Source: Rhizomys pruinosus (Eukaryota > Chordata > Mammalia > Rodentia > Spalacidae). Taken from it: 64,000 nt of DNA. The stretch is taken from assembly GCA_009823505.1 (NCBI GenBank), contig VZQC01002899.1:1-64000 (forward strand), given 5' to 3'. Under the pieces are notes generated by a model. That model saw only the letters and a list, made by a program, of their open reading frames with translations. It was not told the origin of the DNA and did no database searches. Made by a program: the position numbers and the translations under genes. Positions 21,010 through 33,418 of this stretch are shown piece by piece; the first letter of the stretch is position 1; the number at the start of each line of letters is the position of its first letter.

Positions 21010-21689
21010 ATGTCATTGTCCTGAGATTCTTCTACTTCCTCTATACCCAAGATGCATAGGTTTGGTCTTTTCATAGTGTCCCACATTTCCTGAATATTCC
21101 ATTCCTGGTTGTTGTTGTTTTATGATAATTCCTTAAGTTCTATGTCCTGGGTTAATGTAGGGGGACCTCGTTGTTGCACTCATCTACATTATTGACAGTA
21201 TTCAATGGAGATTTATTATTTGCGTATTTCATGGTATCATTTTTCATTGTGATTTCGGAATGTGGATTTCTTTTGTTTGTGATTCTGGTATGAAGCTCAA
21301 GTGTTTCATTTTTGAACTGTAGACTCACTTTGTTTGCATTCTTCAGGTACATTCATTAGTTCTTTCTTATTAGGTATGAAAGACTAGTTGGTCTAAGCTT
21401 CAGGTTCTTGCTTCTGGTTTTGTACTAGAGGCATTAACTAATTCTCACGCAGCTAGTCAAGAGCTCCTCCAGAGGCCCAAGATAGGTATCAGGCAGGCTT
21501 AAACCCATAGCACCTGAAGCCAAGGGAGGGGCCCAGGTGTTCAAGAGCTAGAGAGTAGGGAGTATGGAATGCTGCCATTGCAGGGAATTTTGGGGCTCTC
21601 ACCACCAAGCACAGGTCAGCCTCATAAACTCACTGGAAGAGTAGAACCCACAGACCAGCTCTACATGATTGGTTGCAAACAAAACCACA

Positions 21690-22260
21690 TTTATATATTT
21701 TATCACATATTATGTCTTTCTGTGGCTTGTCTATATGCTTTCTGTAGGATGTCTTTTGTAGAGTAAAATTTTCCATTTTAATGATATTTATTTTTTTCTT
21801 TGTTTTATTCATTGTCCTTGTGGAACTGTGTCGAAACTTCATTACCAAATCCAAAGTAAGTCAGCCAGACTTTCACACATGCTCTATTTAAAGTTATATA
21901 ATAAACTTTGCAGATAGCTCCATGATCCTTTTGAGTTCATTTTTATAAAAGGTGTAATGTCTGTGTTTCTAGACACATTAAAAAATATGGATGGCCATTC
22001 ATTTACTGAAGCACCATTTTTTGAAGAGAAACTCCATTGTCTATTGAACAGATTTTGCTCCTTTATATAGACAAGTTGATTCTATTTATGTAGGCCATTT
22101 CAGGAATGTCTGTTCTATGTCATTGATCTATGTGTCTGTTCTTTGTACAATGCCATGCTCACCTGATTATTGTAGATTTTTTTGTAACCCTTGAAATTTG
22201 ATATTATCAGTCCTTGAGCTTTTTTAAATTATTTTTTGTCTTGCCTATTTTTGGACTTTT
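21690..22260 (-). mobile_element. Ancient L1 ORF2 fragment, minus strand
   Basis: Backward ORF2 text typical of pre-rodent L1M-type elements: TTTTGAGTTCATTTTTATAAAAG, CATTTACTGAAGCACCATTT, TCATTGATCTATGTGTCTG. No frame survives. Sense-strand coding would run right to left. Confidence 0.65.
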
Positions 22261-23692
22261 ATTTTCCATGTAATTCTAAGCTGAAATAATTCCAAAATAA
22301 ACTTATTTTCCACCTAATTCTAAAAATAAATCTGCTTTTTATTCCTTGATTAATCTGGTTGAATTTTATGATAGTTGCTGGATCAAAATTAACTTCGTAT
22401 CTTTCTGTTCAAAATTAACATCTTATCTTTATACAGAATATGTATCCTGTATAAAGGGTTTCATTATGCCATTACAACACATGCTTAGGTTGTACTTTGG
22501 TCATATTTCTGCATCTATTTTATTCTTTCCTATCTCTTTACAATTCTCTGTCTGCCCTTCTATACCCTCAGTAGAACATTTGCTTTTATGACTTATTCCC
22601 ATCCTATTAGATTCTACATTTGTTTTAGAGGAGTATTCATTAACTTTACTTAGCATGATCATCTTTACTTGTGTCCTTTTTCCTGAAAACAAGAAAAGAC
22701 TCAACTTTTTCTTTCTTTTTTCATTAATTTTCTCTTTTCAAATACATTAATTTGTGATCATTTTTGCTTGATTTTATTAGTCTAAGGTGAAGCTCCCATT
22801 GTTTATTTCTAATTTTTCTTTATTTTAATTTATTGATTTAATGCTATAAATATCACTGTAATCATTTGTTTTTACTTCAGCAAACAAATTTTCATAGGCT
22901 GTATTTGGATTTGAGTTTACATTCAAAGTAGTTTATGGATGCTTTTGAGATTGTTTTTATTACTCACATTTCGTAAACTATATGCCAAAAAGAATATAGT
23001 TTCAGCTTACCTTATGAATGTTCCAACAGTATCCGAAATTTGAGAAAAGTAATATTAAAACTTTCTTCTCTAATAAAAATGAATATATAAAACTTCACTT
23101 ATGCATTAGAAAACCATAAAAACTATAGTATTAGGCAATAATGTAAACCGCTTACATTGTCCTTTGAAAGGAAGAATATGAAGAATTAAAAATACAAGAG
23201 AATTGCCACCCTTTCTGCAGCTTCATTTATATAATGAGAAAAATCTTATTTCCTATTACAACATTTTTATTATCACAAACCCAATTTTCAGTAATGAAGA
23301 TTGGGGGAATTTTGTAAAGGAAATAAATTTGTTTTCTCTTTCTATATATGCCATGATATATGTGTGTATGATATGATGGGAATGAATTTAATTGATTTGA
23401 TAGAACTTAATTGTTTTTAGTAGTGAGTTATGTCTTATTTTGTTTATTATCTTTCATCCCCAGAAACAAAACAAAAAAAGAAGAAGAACAAAGACCTTAG
23501 AGTACTTTAAAACTTTATTGAACAATTGGGTTTTATCTAAAATAAACAACTCAAAAGCTGGTGTGTTTGAACTTCAACAGAATTAATGTTCTTCAATCTA
23601 AAAGATGATTTAGATGTGTACTGGGATGCATTTGGACTTCAGAATATAATAAAGAGTATAAAAAGAGAACCCAAGGGGGGAAACTAAGTTCT
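22261..23692. other. No firm feature
   Basis: AT-rich. 22330-22900 could be more ancient L1 read backwards, but I cannot anchor it. 23330-23520 contains an A-rich patch near 23465-23480. No SINE, LTR ends or coding frame. Confidence 0.35.
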
Positions 23693-23701
23693 AAGAATCC
23701 T

Positions 23702-23915
23702 AAGGGAGAGATGGCTCAGCAGTTAAGAGCAATGGCTGCTCTTGCAAAGGATCAGTGTTTGGTTTCCAGCACCCACATGATAACTAACAATCATCTGTAA
23801 TGCCAGTTCCAGGGGATCCAATATTCCTTTCTGGTCCCCACGAGCATTGCATTATACTGTTGCATACATGCAGGCAAAATACTCATACACATAAAACTGA
23901 AATTAATTAATTTAA
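23702..23915 (+). repeat. B3 SINE with TSD
   Basis: GGGAGAGATGGCTCAGCAG, CTCTTGCAAAGGATCAG, CCAGCACCCACATG and an AATTAATTAATTTAA tail. AAGAATCCT flanks it at 23693-23701 and 23916-23924. It uses the GGCTCAG head rather than GGCCTAG, so it is an older subtype. Confidence 0.88.
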
Positions 23916-24212
23916 AAGAATCCTGAAGGGACAAAGAGAAAAAATATTCAAAGAAATATCAAAACGAATAAAAATTTATGAACTGGAGATCTGCAGACTG
24001 AAGACGCTTACTGAATAGGAAGATCTACAGAGATTTCATGAGCCTCTATTGTAATAGCTATGCCTTGTCTTAGCAAACTGCAGTGAACTGATCTCATGGG
24101 AATCAGGGTAGGGCACAGTAAGAAGCACATTATGGATGAATTCAAATCCCAATTAAACTCTTTACAAAAAGAGGAAAAAGCTGATTCTTACTAAGATCTT
24201 ATAATTCAGACA

Positions 24213-24331
24213 TTTTTTAAAGCAGGGTCCCCCTGTTGTCTCAAATGTCCTAGAACTTGCTAGATAGACCAACACACACAGAGATCTAACAGCCCCTGCC
24301 TCTACAGTGCTAGAATTAAAGGTATGTGTCT
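24213..24331 (-). repeat. Old B1-like SINE fragment
   Basis: Minus-strand B1 pieces (AGCAGGGTCCCCCTGT, TGTCCTAGAACTTGC, CTGCCTCTACAGTGCTAGAATTAAAGG) are diverged, and the distal end is missing. Confidence 0.65.
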
Positions 24332-24842
24332 GGGAAGATTTCTACTTATGAATGTCAACCTAGAATATAGTACAAAGTACAGAGGGGATGTGAGAGAATT
24401 CTGGCAGACATAGGCAAAATATTCTTCTAAAGGTGGTAATTTATTAAGTGACACTTGTTAAATATATTTAGTGAAATGGCTGAGATGTAGCACAACAATC
24501 TTGTGCATTCCTCACAGTCACAAAAATTACTGTATTCCTTGCAAATGAAGAAGGTGGGAAATTTAAAGAACTTTTCAACAAAATTGGAAGTTTTTAGTTG
24601 ATTCTTTGGACAATGAAAAGTATTACAAGATTTCAAACCAGGATCTAAGTGATCATATTCATGAATCTGAGTACTGATCTATGCCCATGGTAAAAATAAA
24701 TTTGAAGACTACAGAATTAAAGCCAAACATGTCATTTATTTATAATGCAACTGCAGTAGTCAGCTGAAAGAGAAAAGAAATATATCTGAATGGGGCCATT
24801 TGAGGGGATTTAACATTATAAAGTTACTCTCCCTTTACTGTA
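24332..24842. other. No feature recognised
   Basis: AT-rich sequence. A 69-codon minus-strand frame at 24427-24636 has no recognisable motif. Confidence 0.35.
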
Positions 24843-25145
24843 ATAGTCTTCTTGAGCTATCATAATAGAATATCACAGAATAGATGGCTTAACAATAAGG
24901 TATTTCCCCACAATTCTAGAGGCTTTTTCTTTAAACACAATGTGTCAGCAGAGTTGGTTTTCTGGAGACCTCTCTTCTTTGCTTACAGGAGGGGACCTCT
25001 TCACTATGTCCTGGTGTCTTTTGTTATGACAGCATCTTACAATAAAGCACCAAGCATAGATATTTTGATCTTAATCACATTGATCTTAATCACATTAATG
25101 ACAGACCAAATCTACTAGCGATGTTTGCCCAGGATCAGTTTATGC
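24843..25145 (-). repeat. MLT1-like MaLR LTR, ancient
   Basis: GAGCTATCATAATAGAATATC, GATGGCTTAACAATAAGG and CACAATTCTAGAGGC follow the backward order of an MLT1-class LTR 3' end (CAGAACTGTGAG...AAATTTCTGTTG...GCCACCCAGTC...). Divergence is high, as expected for a pre-rodent family. Confidence 0.6.
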
Positions 25146-25162
25146 ATTCCTGTTGAGTAAAC

Positions 25163-25171
25163 AATAGTCAC
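25163..25171. repeat. Left TSD of the L1-plus-B2 insertion
   Basis: AATAGTCAC, repeated at 26646-26654 after the distal A-rich tail. Confidence 0.7.
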
Positions 25172-26368
25172 TCTGAAGGCGATAGAAGAAAAAGTTGGCC
25201 GCAGACTACAAGACATAGGCATAGGAAAAGACTTCCTAAATCAGACAGCAGCTGCACAAGAATTAAGGTCGAAAATTGACAAATGGGACTTCATCAAACT
25301 CAAAAGCTTCTGTACATCAAAAGAAACAATCAAGGAAGTGAAGAGAAATCCCAGAGTGGGAGGAAACCTTCAACGCAGATACATCTGACAAAGCATTGAT
25401 TTCCAGAATATATAAACTACTCAAAAAACAAAGAAAAAAGAAAACAAATGACCCACTCAATAGATGTAGCAAAGAACTGAACAGAGACTTCACAAGTGAG
25501 GAATTAGAGGTATCTGAGAAACACCTTAAGAAGTGTTCAACATCACTAATCATTAAGGAAATGCAAATCAAAACCACTTTAAGATATCATCTTACTCCAA
25601 TAAGACTGGCTAGGATCAAGAAAACAAATGATACCAAGTGCTGGAGAGGTTGTGGGGAAAGGGGAACACGCATCCACTGCTGGTGGGAATGTAAACTCGT
25701 ACAGCCACTATGGAAAGCAGTGTGGAGAACCCTTGGAAGATTTAGAATGAACTTGTCACCAGACCCAGCCATACCACTCCTGGGCATGTACCCTCAAGAC
25801 TCACCCCACCACAGAGATACGTGCACGGCCATGTTTATTTCAGCTCTCTTCACAATAGCAAGGAGCTGGAACCAACCCAAATGCCCCTCCACTGATGACT
25901 GGATAACAAAAATGTGGTACATCTACACAATGGAGTTCTATGCAGCAGTAAAGAAAGAAGACATCATGAGCTTTGCAGGAAAATGGCTGGAGCTAGAGGA
26001 CATCATGCTGAGTGAAGTAACACAGTCCCAGAAAAACAAAAGATGAATGGTATCCCTCATCTGTGGATCCTATTGCCAATTACCTAGTTGTAAGTATTTC
26101 TTGTATATGGCCCCCTGAGCTTTTGTCCAAAGCAGTTGGGAGTGATGCATATTGGAAACAACAACAACAACAACCACAACAGAAAGGGCTGCATCGAAGA
26201 ACTGACTGAATTGATGAACTTCTGCTCAAAACAGTCAACTTCCTCATGGAGAATACTGTGAAAGACTGAGAAAGAGATTAAAGGCATGTTTGGCAGAATG
26301 CATGAGCTCTGGTGGGGTGGGGGAATGGGGGGAACACGGGTCTAGAGTTGTTAATAAAATAAAAATTG
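25172..26368 (+). mobile_element. 5'-truncated L1 (ORF2 end and 3' UTR)
   Basis: Starts inside ORF2 at TCTGAAGGCGATAG (matches about 8516 and 33354) and runs through the 3' UTR, including the (CAA)n stretch and G-rich GGTGGGGTGGGGGAATGGGG near 26312-26331, to an A-rich end near 26360. It is much cleaner than the full-length copy at 3256. Confidence 0.9.
25396..26046 (+). pseudogene. L1 ORF2 C-terminal fragment, 216 codons open
   Basis: Covers the C-terminal part of ORF2p: the Cys-rich segment ([18 protein letters not shown], residues about 83-100), DPAIPLLGMYPQDS, and the terminal EDIMLSEVTQSQKNKR before TGA. The Cys/His cluster is the conserved zinc-knuckle-like end of L1 ORF2p. The upstream 220 bases are in another frame, so one shift lies near 25370-25400. 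It lacks endonuclease and reverse transcriptase and cannot act alone. Confidence 0.85.
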
Positions 26369-26645
26369 GGACTGGAGAGATGGCCTAGTGGTTAAGAGCA
26401 CCGACTGCTCTTGCAGAGGACCTGGGTTCAATCCCCAGCACCCACATGGCAGCTGAAACTCCAATTCCAAGAGAACTCCAGTTCCAGGGGAATCTGACAC
26501 CATCTTCTGACCTCTGTGGCATTGCACGACATGGGTGCACAGACCTGTATGCAGACAGTACATTCATACACATAGAGAAAAATAAAAAATTAAAAAAAAA
26601 TTAAAAAACATTTAAAAAATAAAAATAAAAATAAATTTATAAAAA
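26369..26645 (+). repeat. B2 SINE fused to the L1 tail
   Basis: GGACTGGAGAGATGGCCTAG to ACATTCATACACATAG, with the duplicated block (TCCAATTCCAAG, CTCCAGTTCCAG). An A-rich tail of about 65 bp runs to 26645 where the TSD AATAGTCAC follows. There is no TSD between L1 and B2 except A-rich sequence. Confidence 0.9.
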
Positions 26646-26654
26646 AATAGTCAC

Positions 26655-27773
26655 ATGATCCTCTGTTTTTCAACTGCTCTCACAGTGACACAGTATCTCC
26701 TGTGTCCTCTTTTCCTCCTTTCTTTGTCTATCTTTAATTGGGAAATTTGTTTCTATCCTTTATTATAATCTCTATCCTTTATATATGTGATAGACCATCT
26801 CAGTTTTCACAGACTTTTATGCATATTCACTTTTTCTTGATTTGGTCTCCAATTCAGTTCTATCCCCATTTTCTCTGTCAATTAACATTCATATTTGTTT
26901 CTATTTCTACAAATCATTACACAAGGAATAAAGTGCAACCACTTAATTTGGGTCAAAGAAGGGAGAGTTGAAAATGTTGATATTCCTTAAGAAAAAATTT
27001 TCTGGGAATATGTGCCAATTTAATCCAGGTTTGCTGTACATTTTTATAGGCTCAAACTGCCTTGAATTATCAAAAATAAGATAGAATTATGTATTTGACC
27101 TGAAAAAAATGAAAAAATATGATACAAAGACATAAATCTTATTTATTTTTGCATGGATCATTGGAAACAATTATCCTCTTACCTCAGCAGTTAGCTAAAT
27201 TCCTGACTATGGCTTATTCAGAACTTTTTCATGGTTTGTTAAGGAGCCATTAGCACTGTTGCCAGTTCATTAGTCCTGACTTTGAAAAAATACTTCTTCC
27301 AACCTCACCAGTGTTCAAAGGGATTGGAATGTAATAGGATATTTAAGAATAACCAGATTGGGACATGATCTAGCCCTAGTCAATCAGTGTGAAGACAATG
27401 CTTACGAACATAAATAACATTAACATCACCTCCCCAAATTAGATTAGTTTGGATATAAAAAGGGAAAGTTACAAGGACTTATAGGTATTTTAGTTTCTAT
27501 GCATTGTATTATAGTCTGTATTATGGGATGGCAGTTGTTATCAGCTTTATAATCTTTTCATATTCCTGGAAAGTAACAGGATGAACACTTTGCAAATGAG
27601 TATTCATTTACTATAAACCAAAATATTTTTCTATTTTTTGAGACAGTATTTAATAACTACTCATAAGTGGAAAAGACAGGTCTCTGCATTTTCTCCAAGG
27701 AAATAAAAGCTAATAGAATTCATGAAAATTTACATAGTGAATTACCAAATCACTATAAAAATACACAGTAATT
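26655..27773. other. No feature recognised
   Basis: AT-rich, apparently unique sequence. I see no repeat heads, LTR signals or coding frame. Confidence 0.4.
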
Positions 27774-27784
27774 AAAGTTGCATA
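27774..27784. repeat. Left TSD of the older L1
   Basis: AAAGTTGCATA; the right copy AAAGCTGCATA lies at 35114-35124 (10/11). Confidence 0.75.
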
Positions 27785-27958
27785 GAGCACAAGACCAGCA
27801 TGTGGCCCATTGAGTGAGCAGACTTCACCCATGTCCTGCAGAACACCAACCTGCAAAAGACCAGCCTAGGGAAGCTGTGGTGCAGAGGATCTAGCTGTGC
27901 AGCCAACGTTGAGGCACCAGAACCCAAAGAAACAAATAAACAAATCCACATGCAAAGA

Positions 27959-27959
27959 C

Positions 27960-27990
<31 letters not shown>

Positions 27991-27992
27991 AA
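27959..27992 (+). repeat. (CA)n microsatellite in L1 5' UTR
   Basis: About 15 CA units just before the ORF1 start of the old L1. Confidence 0.93.
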
Positions 27993-28927
27993 CAACATGG
28001 GAAAAGCTCATAATATATCCACACCAAACTCTACCAACACTATAGAAGACTCCTACAACAAGCACTCCCTGGAAGGAAACCAAGACATGGACTTTAGAAA
28101 AACAATTGTGGTCATATTCAAATAAATTAGAGAGCTAAGGGAAGAAAATGAAAAACTAAAGAAGTATCAAGAGGGTGACAATAACAAATAACTAAGGGGA
28201 GAGATTGAAAAACTCAAGAAGGACCTAGAGGGAGATAATGACAAACGTTGGAAAGAAATAAAGGGAGAAAATGACGAACTCCAGAAGAAAGTGGAAATGC
28301 TGAAAAGATCCCAGGCTGAAAGAGGAAAAAGAAAATGACCAATGAACCAAGGAGCTACAAGATGAGAATGACAGGCTCCAGAAGGAAGTGGAAACAGTAA
28401 AGAAATCACAGGATGAAATGAAAAGGAAATTGACCATTCAGCCAATCAACAGGAAAGGATGGGAAAAAGCCTCAGAAACAGAATGGAAGAAGCAGAAAAA
28501 AGAATATCAGACATGCAGGACAACATGGTCCAACTAGAATGCTCAAATAAAGATTATGAAAAATTAAAAAAAAAAAAACCACAAGAGTGGAACAACCAGG
28601 AAATATAGGACACTATGAAAAGACCAAACCTCCACATCATAGGGATAGAAGGAGAAGAATCTCAAGACAACACTATTGACCAGATCTTCAACAGGATAAT
28701 AGAAGAAAATTTCCCAAAACTGAAAAAAGATAAACCAATACAAATACAAGATGCACATAGTACACTAAACAGACAAGACCAGAAAAGAAATTCCCCACAC
28801 CATATAATTAATAAAACACTAGATGCTCAAAGCAAGGACAAAATACTGAAAGTCACAAGAGAAAAACAAATTACATATAAGGGGAAACCCATCAGAATCA
28901 CAGCTGCCTTCTCAGTGCAAACTATGA

Positions 28928-28938
28928 AAGCTAGAAGA
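28928..28938. repeat. Left TSD of nested L1 no. 1
   Basis: AAGCTAGAAGA, identical to 30158-30168. The duplicated bases are ORF1 sequence of the host L1. Confidence 0.93.
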
Positions 28939-30157
28939 CTTTTCCTAAACCTATGTCTTGTAGTCTGCTGCCAACTTTTTCTTTTATCACCTTCATAGTT
29001 TGGGGTTTCACGTTGAGGTCTTTGATCCATCTGGAGTTGACATTCGTACAGGGTGAGAGGTAGGGTTTTAATTTCATTCTTCTCCAAGTGGTTATCCAAT
29101 TTTGCCTACAACACTTCCTAAATCAGACAGCAGCTGCCAAAGAATTAAGGTCGACAATTGACAAATGGGACCTCATTAAACTCAAAAGCTTGTGTACATC
29201 AAAAGAAACAAGAAAGTGAATAAAAACACATAGAGTGGGAGGGAAAATTCACCACAGATACATCTGACAAAGCACTGATTTCCAAAGTATATAAACTTCT
29301 CAAAAAACAAAGTAGAAAGACAACAAATGAATCACTCAAAAGATGGAGCAAAGAGCTGAACAAAGACTTCACAAGTGAGGAATTAGAGATGGCCGAGAAA
29401 CATCTGAAAACTTATTCAACATTGCTAATAATTAAGGAAATGCAAATTAAAACCACTTTAAGATATCATCTCACTCCAATAAGACTGGCTAGGATCAAGA
29501 AAACAAATGATACCAAGTGCTGGAGAGGTTGTGGGGAAAGGGGAACACCTATCCATTTCTGGTGGGAATGTAAACTTGTACAGCCACTATGGAAAGGAGT
29601 GTGGAGAACCCTTGGAAGACTCAAAATGAGCTCACCACCTGACCCAGTCATACCACTCCTGGGTATATACCCACAAGACTTCTTACTGCATAGATACATG
29701 CAGAGCTATGTTTATTGCAGCTCTGTTCACAATAGCAAAAAGCTGGAACCAGCCCAAATGCCCCTCAACTGACGAGTGCATGGAGAAAATGTGGTACATC
29801 TACACAATGGATTTCTATGCAGCAATAAGAAAAAGACAACATCATGAACTTTGCAGGTAAATGGATGGAACTGGAAGATATTATGTTAAGTGAAGTAACA
29901 CAGTCCCAGAAAAAAAAGGACAAATAGTATCCCTCATCTGTCGATGCTAGCACCAATAACCTAGTTGTAAACATTTCTTGTTGGAAGTGATGGATAATAG
30001 AAAGAACAAAAACAACACCAACAACAGAAAAGAATGCGTCAAAGAACTGACTGAAAGGGTGAATCTGGTGGGGGGTGGGAGTGGGACAAGTGTCTAGATT
30101 CTATTTCTAACATAATCTTGTAGAAAAAATATGTAAAACAATAAATTAAAAAAAAAG
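28939..30157 (+). mobile_element. Nested 5'-inverted (twin-primed) L1
   Basis: 28939-29110 is ORF2 sequence on the minus strand (backward match to about 33260-33410). 29111-30157 is the directly following ORF2 end and 3' UTR on the plus strand, ending in ATTAAAAAAAAAG. In the source the two parts abut at GGAAAAG/ACTTCCTAAATC. Inversion of the 5' part with adjacent breakpoints, an A-tail and an 11-bp TSD is the result of twin priming by L1 reverse transcriptase. Confidence 0.93.
29389..29772 (+). pseudogene. L1 ORF2 C-terminal fragment in nested L1
   Basis: 127 codons open, with the Cys-rich [18 protein letters not shown] and DPVIPLLGIYPQDF. One of the conserved bases differs (HF for HC). The last part of ORF2 continues in another frame to about 29925. 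It is a fragment without catalytic domains. Confidence 0.85.
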
Positions 30158-30168
30158 AAGCTAGAAGA
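30158..30168. repeat. Right TSD of nested L1 no. 1
   Basis: AAGCTAGAAGA, after which host ORF1 resumes. Confidence 0.93.
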
Positions 30169-33100
30169 ATGTGAACCAAAGTATTCCTAGTACTAAATGA
30201 CTTTAGATGCCAACCCAGACTACTATATCCAGCAAAAAATATCGATTATAGTTGAAGGAGAAAGAAAAATCTTTCACAACATGAACAAGATGAAAGAATA
30301 CATGCCTAAGAAACCAACACATCAGAAAATCCTCGAAGCAATCCAAAGAACAGGGGAAAGAGGCAACTATCCCTAAACAATTAAAGAGAGAAAGCAACTA
30401 AATCATAACAGAGTAAATATAAACCTAGACCAAGAATGTGAACAAAAAATAAGGTAAAAGGAAGCAACACACATCTCTCAATAATAACCTTAAATACTAA
30501 TTGTCTAAACTCCCCAATCAAAAGACATAGACTGTGAGGATGGATTAGGAAATTGAACCCATCTATATGCTGTCTACAAGAAACCCATCTCACCCTCAAG
30601 GACAAACACCACCTTAGAGTGAAAGGAGGGAAAACAATTCCAAGAAATGGTAACAAGAAACAAGCTGGAGTGACTTTTCTAATATCAGACAAAATAGATC
30701 TCAAAGTAAATTTAATCAGAAGAGACAAAGAGGGCCATTACATCCTTGTCAAAGAAACAATGAACCATGAAGACTTCACAATCCTAAATGTCTATGCACC
30801 AAACTCTGGTGCACCTAACTATATAAACACACTCTTCAGGACCTCAAGACACAGATTAACCCTAACACAGTAATACTGGGAGACTTCAATACCCCACTGA
30901 GCACCTTGGATAGATTATTAGGAAAAAAAATAAACAGAGACATCAGAACTGAACAATACAATATACCAAATGGACCTCACAGAAATCTACAGGATATTCC
31001 ACCCAAATACCAGAGAATATACTTTCTACTCAGTACTTCACATAACATTCTCCAAAATTGACCACATACTGCATCAGAAAAGGAACCTCAATAAATACAA
31101 AAGGATAGAAATCATTCCATGCATTCTATCAGACCATTGTGCAATAAAGCTCAATATGAACACCAGAATAAGTCCAATAGCTACAAGAACACATGGAGAA
31201 TAAAAAACATAATCCTGGATAATGAGTGGGTCAGGGAAGAAATAAAGTATGAAATAAAAGTAATCATTGAACTGAAAGAAAAAGACAATGCAACACAACA
31301 GAACCTGTGGGATACTTTCAAAGCAGTCTTGAGAGGGAAATCTATAGCTCCAAGTGCCCACATCAAAAAAAAGAAAGGGATTAAATAAATGATCTAATAT
31401 TGCAGCTAAAAACATTTGAGAGACAACAACAAATGAACCCTAAACCCAACAAATAGGAAGAAATAACAAAAATCAGAGCAGAAATCAATGAAATAATAAC
31501 AAAGAAAACAATACATAAAATCGATGAATCCAAAAGCTGTTTCCTTGAAAAAATAAACAAAATAGACAGATCTCTAGCCCAGTTAACCAAAAAAAGAGAG
31601 AGTGACTCCAAATCAATAGTATTCGTGATGAAAGGGGAAACATCACAACAAAGAAAAGATCCAGACAACCATACAGGAATACTTCAAAAATCTATACTCC
31701 ACTAAATTTGAAAACCTAAGAGAAATGGATGAATATCTGAAATTCTGGGAACCAATAAAGCTTAACCAAGTAGAGATTGACAGTTTAAACAAACGCATAA
31801 TATTTGAGGAAATTGATGATGTAATTAAAAACCTCCCAACTAAAAATAACCTCAGTCAGGTTGGTTTCACTGGAGAATCCTATAAAACATTTAAAGAGGT
31901 CCTACAACCATTGCTACTCAAACAGTTTAGAAGGATACAAACAGAAGGAATTCACCCAAACTCTTTCTTTGAAGCCAGCATCACTCTAATACCAAAACCA
32001 GGCAAAGTTGAAAACAAAAAAGAAAGCTGTAGACCCATCTTACTAATGAACTTAAATGCAAAAATTCTCAACAAAATACTTGCAAATTGCATACAAATCC
32101 ACATAAAAAAGTTCATCCATCATGATCAAGTTGGATTCATACCAGAGATGCAGGGATGATTCAACATATGTAAATCAATAAATATCAAAAATCACATAAA
32201 TGGTATGAAAGACAAAAACCACATGATTATCTCAATTGATGCCCAAAACCCTTTGACAAGATCCAACATCCCCTCATGTTTAAAGTCCTAGAGGCAATAG
32301 GATGGAAAGGAACATTCCTCAACACGATCAAAGCCATATATAGCAAACCCACTGCCAACATCATCTTCAATGGAGAAAAATTGGAACAACTTCCTTAAAG
32401 GCAGGAACCAGGCAAGGATGTCCCCTATCTCCACTCCTCTTTTACACAGTGCTGGAAACACTTGCTCTGGCAATAAGACAAGAGGAGGAAATTAAAGGCA
32501 TACTAATTGGAAAAGAAGAAGTTAAGCTATCCCTTTCTGCAGATGATATGATAGTTTACCTAAGGAATGCTAAAAACTCCATCAGAAAATTTCTAGAAAT
32601 GATTAAGAGTTTTAGTAAAGTGTCAGGCTAAAAATTAACATAGAAAACTCAGTAGCCTTTCTTTACACCAACAGTAAACTAGTGGAGAAGGAATATAAGA
32701 AGACCTTCCCACTCACAATAGCCTCAAAAATAATAAGATACCTGGGAACAAGCCTAACCAAAGATACCAAAGACATCTACAACAAAAAATTTAAACCCCT
32801 GAAGATGGAGATTGAAAATGACATCAAAAGATGGAAAGACCTCCCATGCTCATGGATTGGGAAAATTAATATAGTAAAAATGTCCATTTTACCCAAATTG
32901 ATATACAGATTCAACACAATCCCAATCTAAATCCCTATGAGCTTCACAGGCTTGGGAAAAAATCCTTAAATTCACATGAAAAAACAAAAGACCCCGAATA
33001 GCTAAAGTAACCCTGAGTGAAAAATGCAATACAGTGGGGATTGCCCTACCAGACTTCAAACTATATTACAGGGCAATAGTCATAAAGACAGCCTGGTACT

Positions 33101-33403
33101 GGCACAAAAACAGACCTGTTGACCAATGGAACAAACATGAAGATCCAAACTTTAACTCATACAATTTCAGCCACCTCATATTTGACAAGGGGGCAAAAAA
33201 AACCCTCAATGGAGGAAGGATAGCATCTTCAGCAAATGGTGCTGGCAAAATTGGATCATCATCTTTACAAGAACAAAATTAAACCCCTACCTCTCACCCT
33301 GTACAAAAATCAACTCTAAGTGTATCAAAGATCTCAACGTGAACCCCAAAACACTGGAGGTGATAAAAGAAATATTTGGCAAAAACCTACAAGACAAGGG
33401 TGT

Positions 33404-33418
33404 AGGAAAAGACTTTCT
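33404..33418. repeat. Left TSD of nested insertion no. 2
   Basis: AGGAAAAGACTTTCT, identical over 15 bases to 33885-33899. Confidence 0.95.

Larger units (their letters stand above)
18530..21660 (-). mobile_element. Old L1 ORF1/5' region, minus strand, split by a MaLR
   Basis: 18530-19419 reads backwards as L1 ORF2 start and ORF1 (for example GATGGATTTCTTGCAGGCAAC, GATGGGTTTTCCTTTATATG). 21015-21440 continues as the ORF1 N-terminal coiled-coil region. 21440-21660 is GC-richer and fits an old 5' UTR. The MaLR at 19420-21009 interrupts it cleanly. Frames are broken throughout. Confidence 0.65.
27997..30397 (+). pseudogene. L1 ORF1 of the old copy, interrupted by another L1
   Basis: Starts at ATG 27997. 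A coiled-coil region follows (28130-28520) with near-repeats of GEIEKLKKDLEGDNDK type and an early stop near 28123. The RRM runs from RPNLHIIGIEG at 28621 to TMKARR near 28935 with long open sequence (28615-28938). A 1.2-kb L1 then breaks the gene. The C-terminal domain resumes at 30169 (NPDYYIQQ-like region, KMKEYMPKKPTHQKILEAIQRT) and ends about 30397. The product would have bound L1 RNA. It is disabled by stops and the insertion. Confidence 0.88.
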
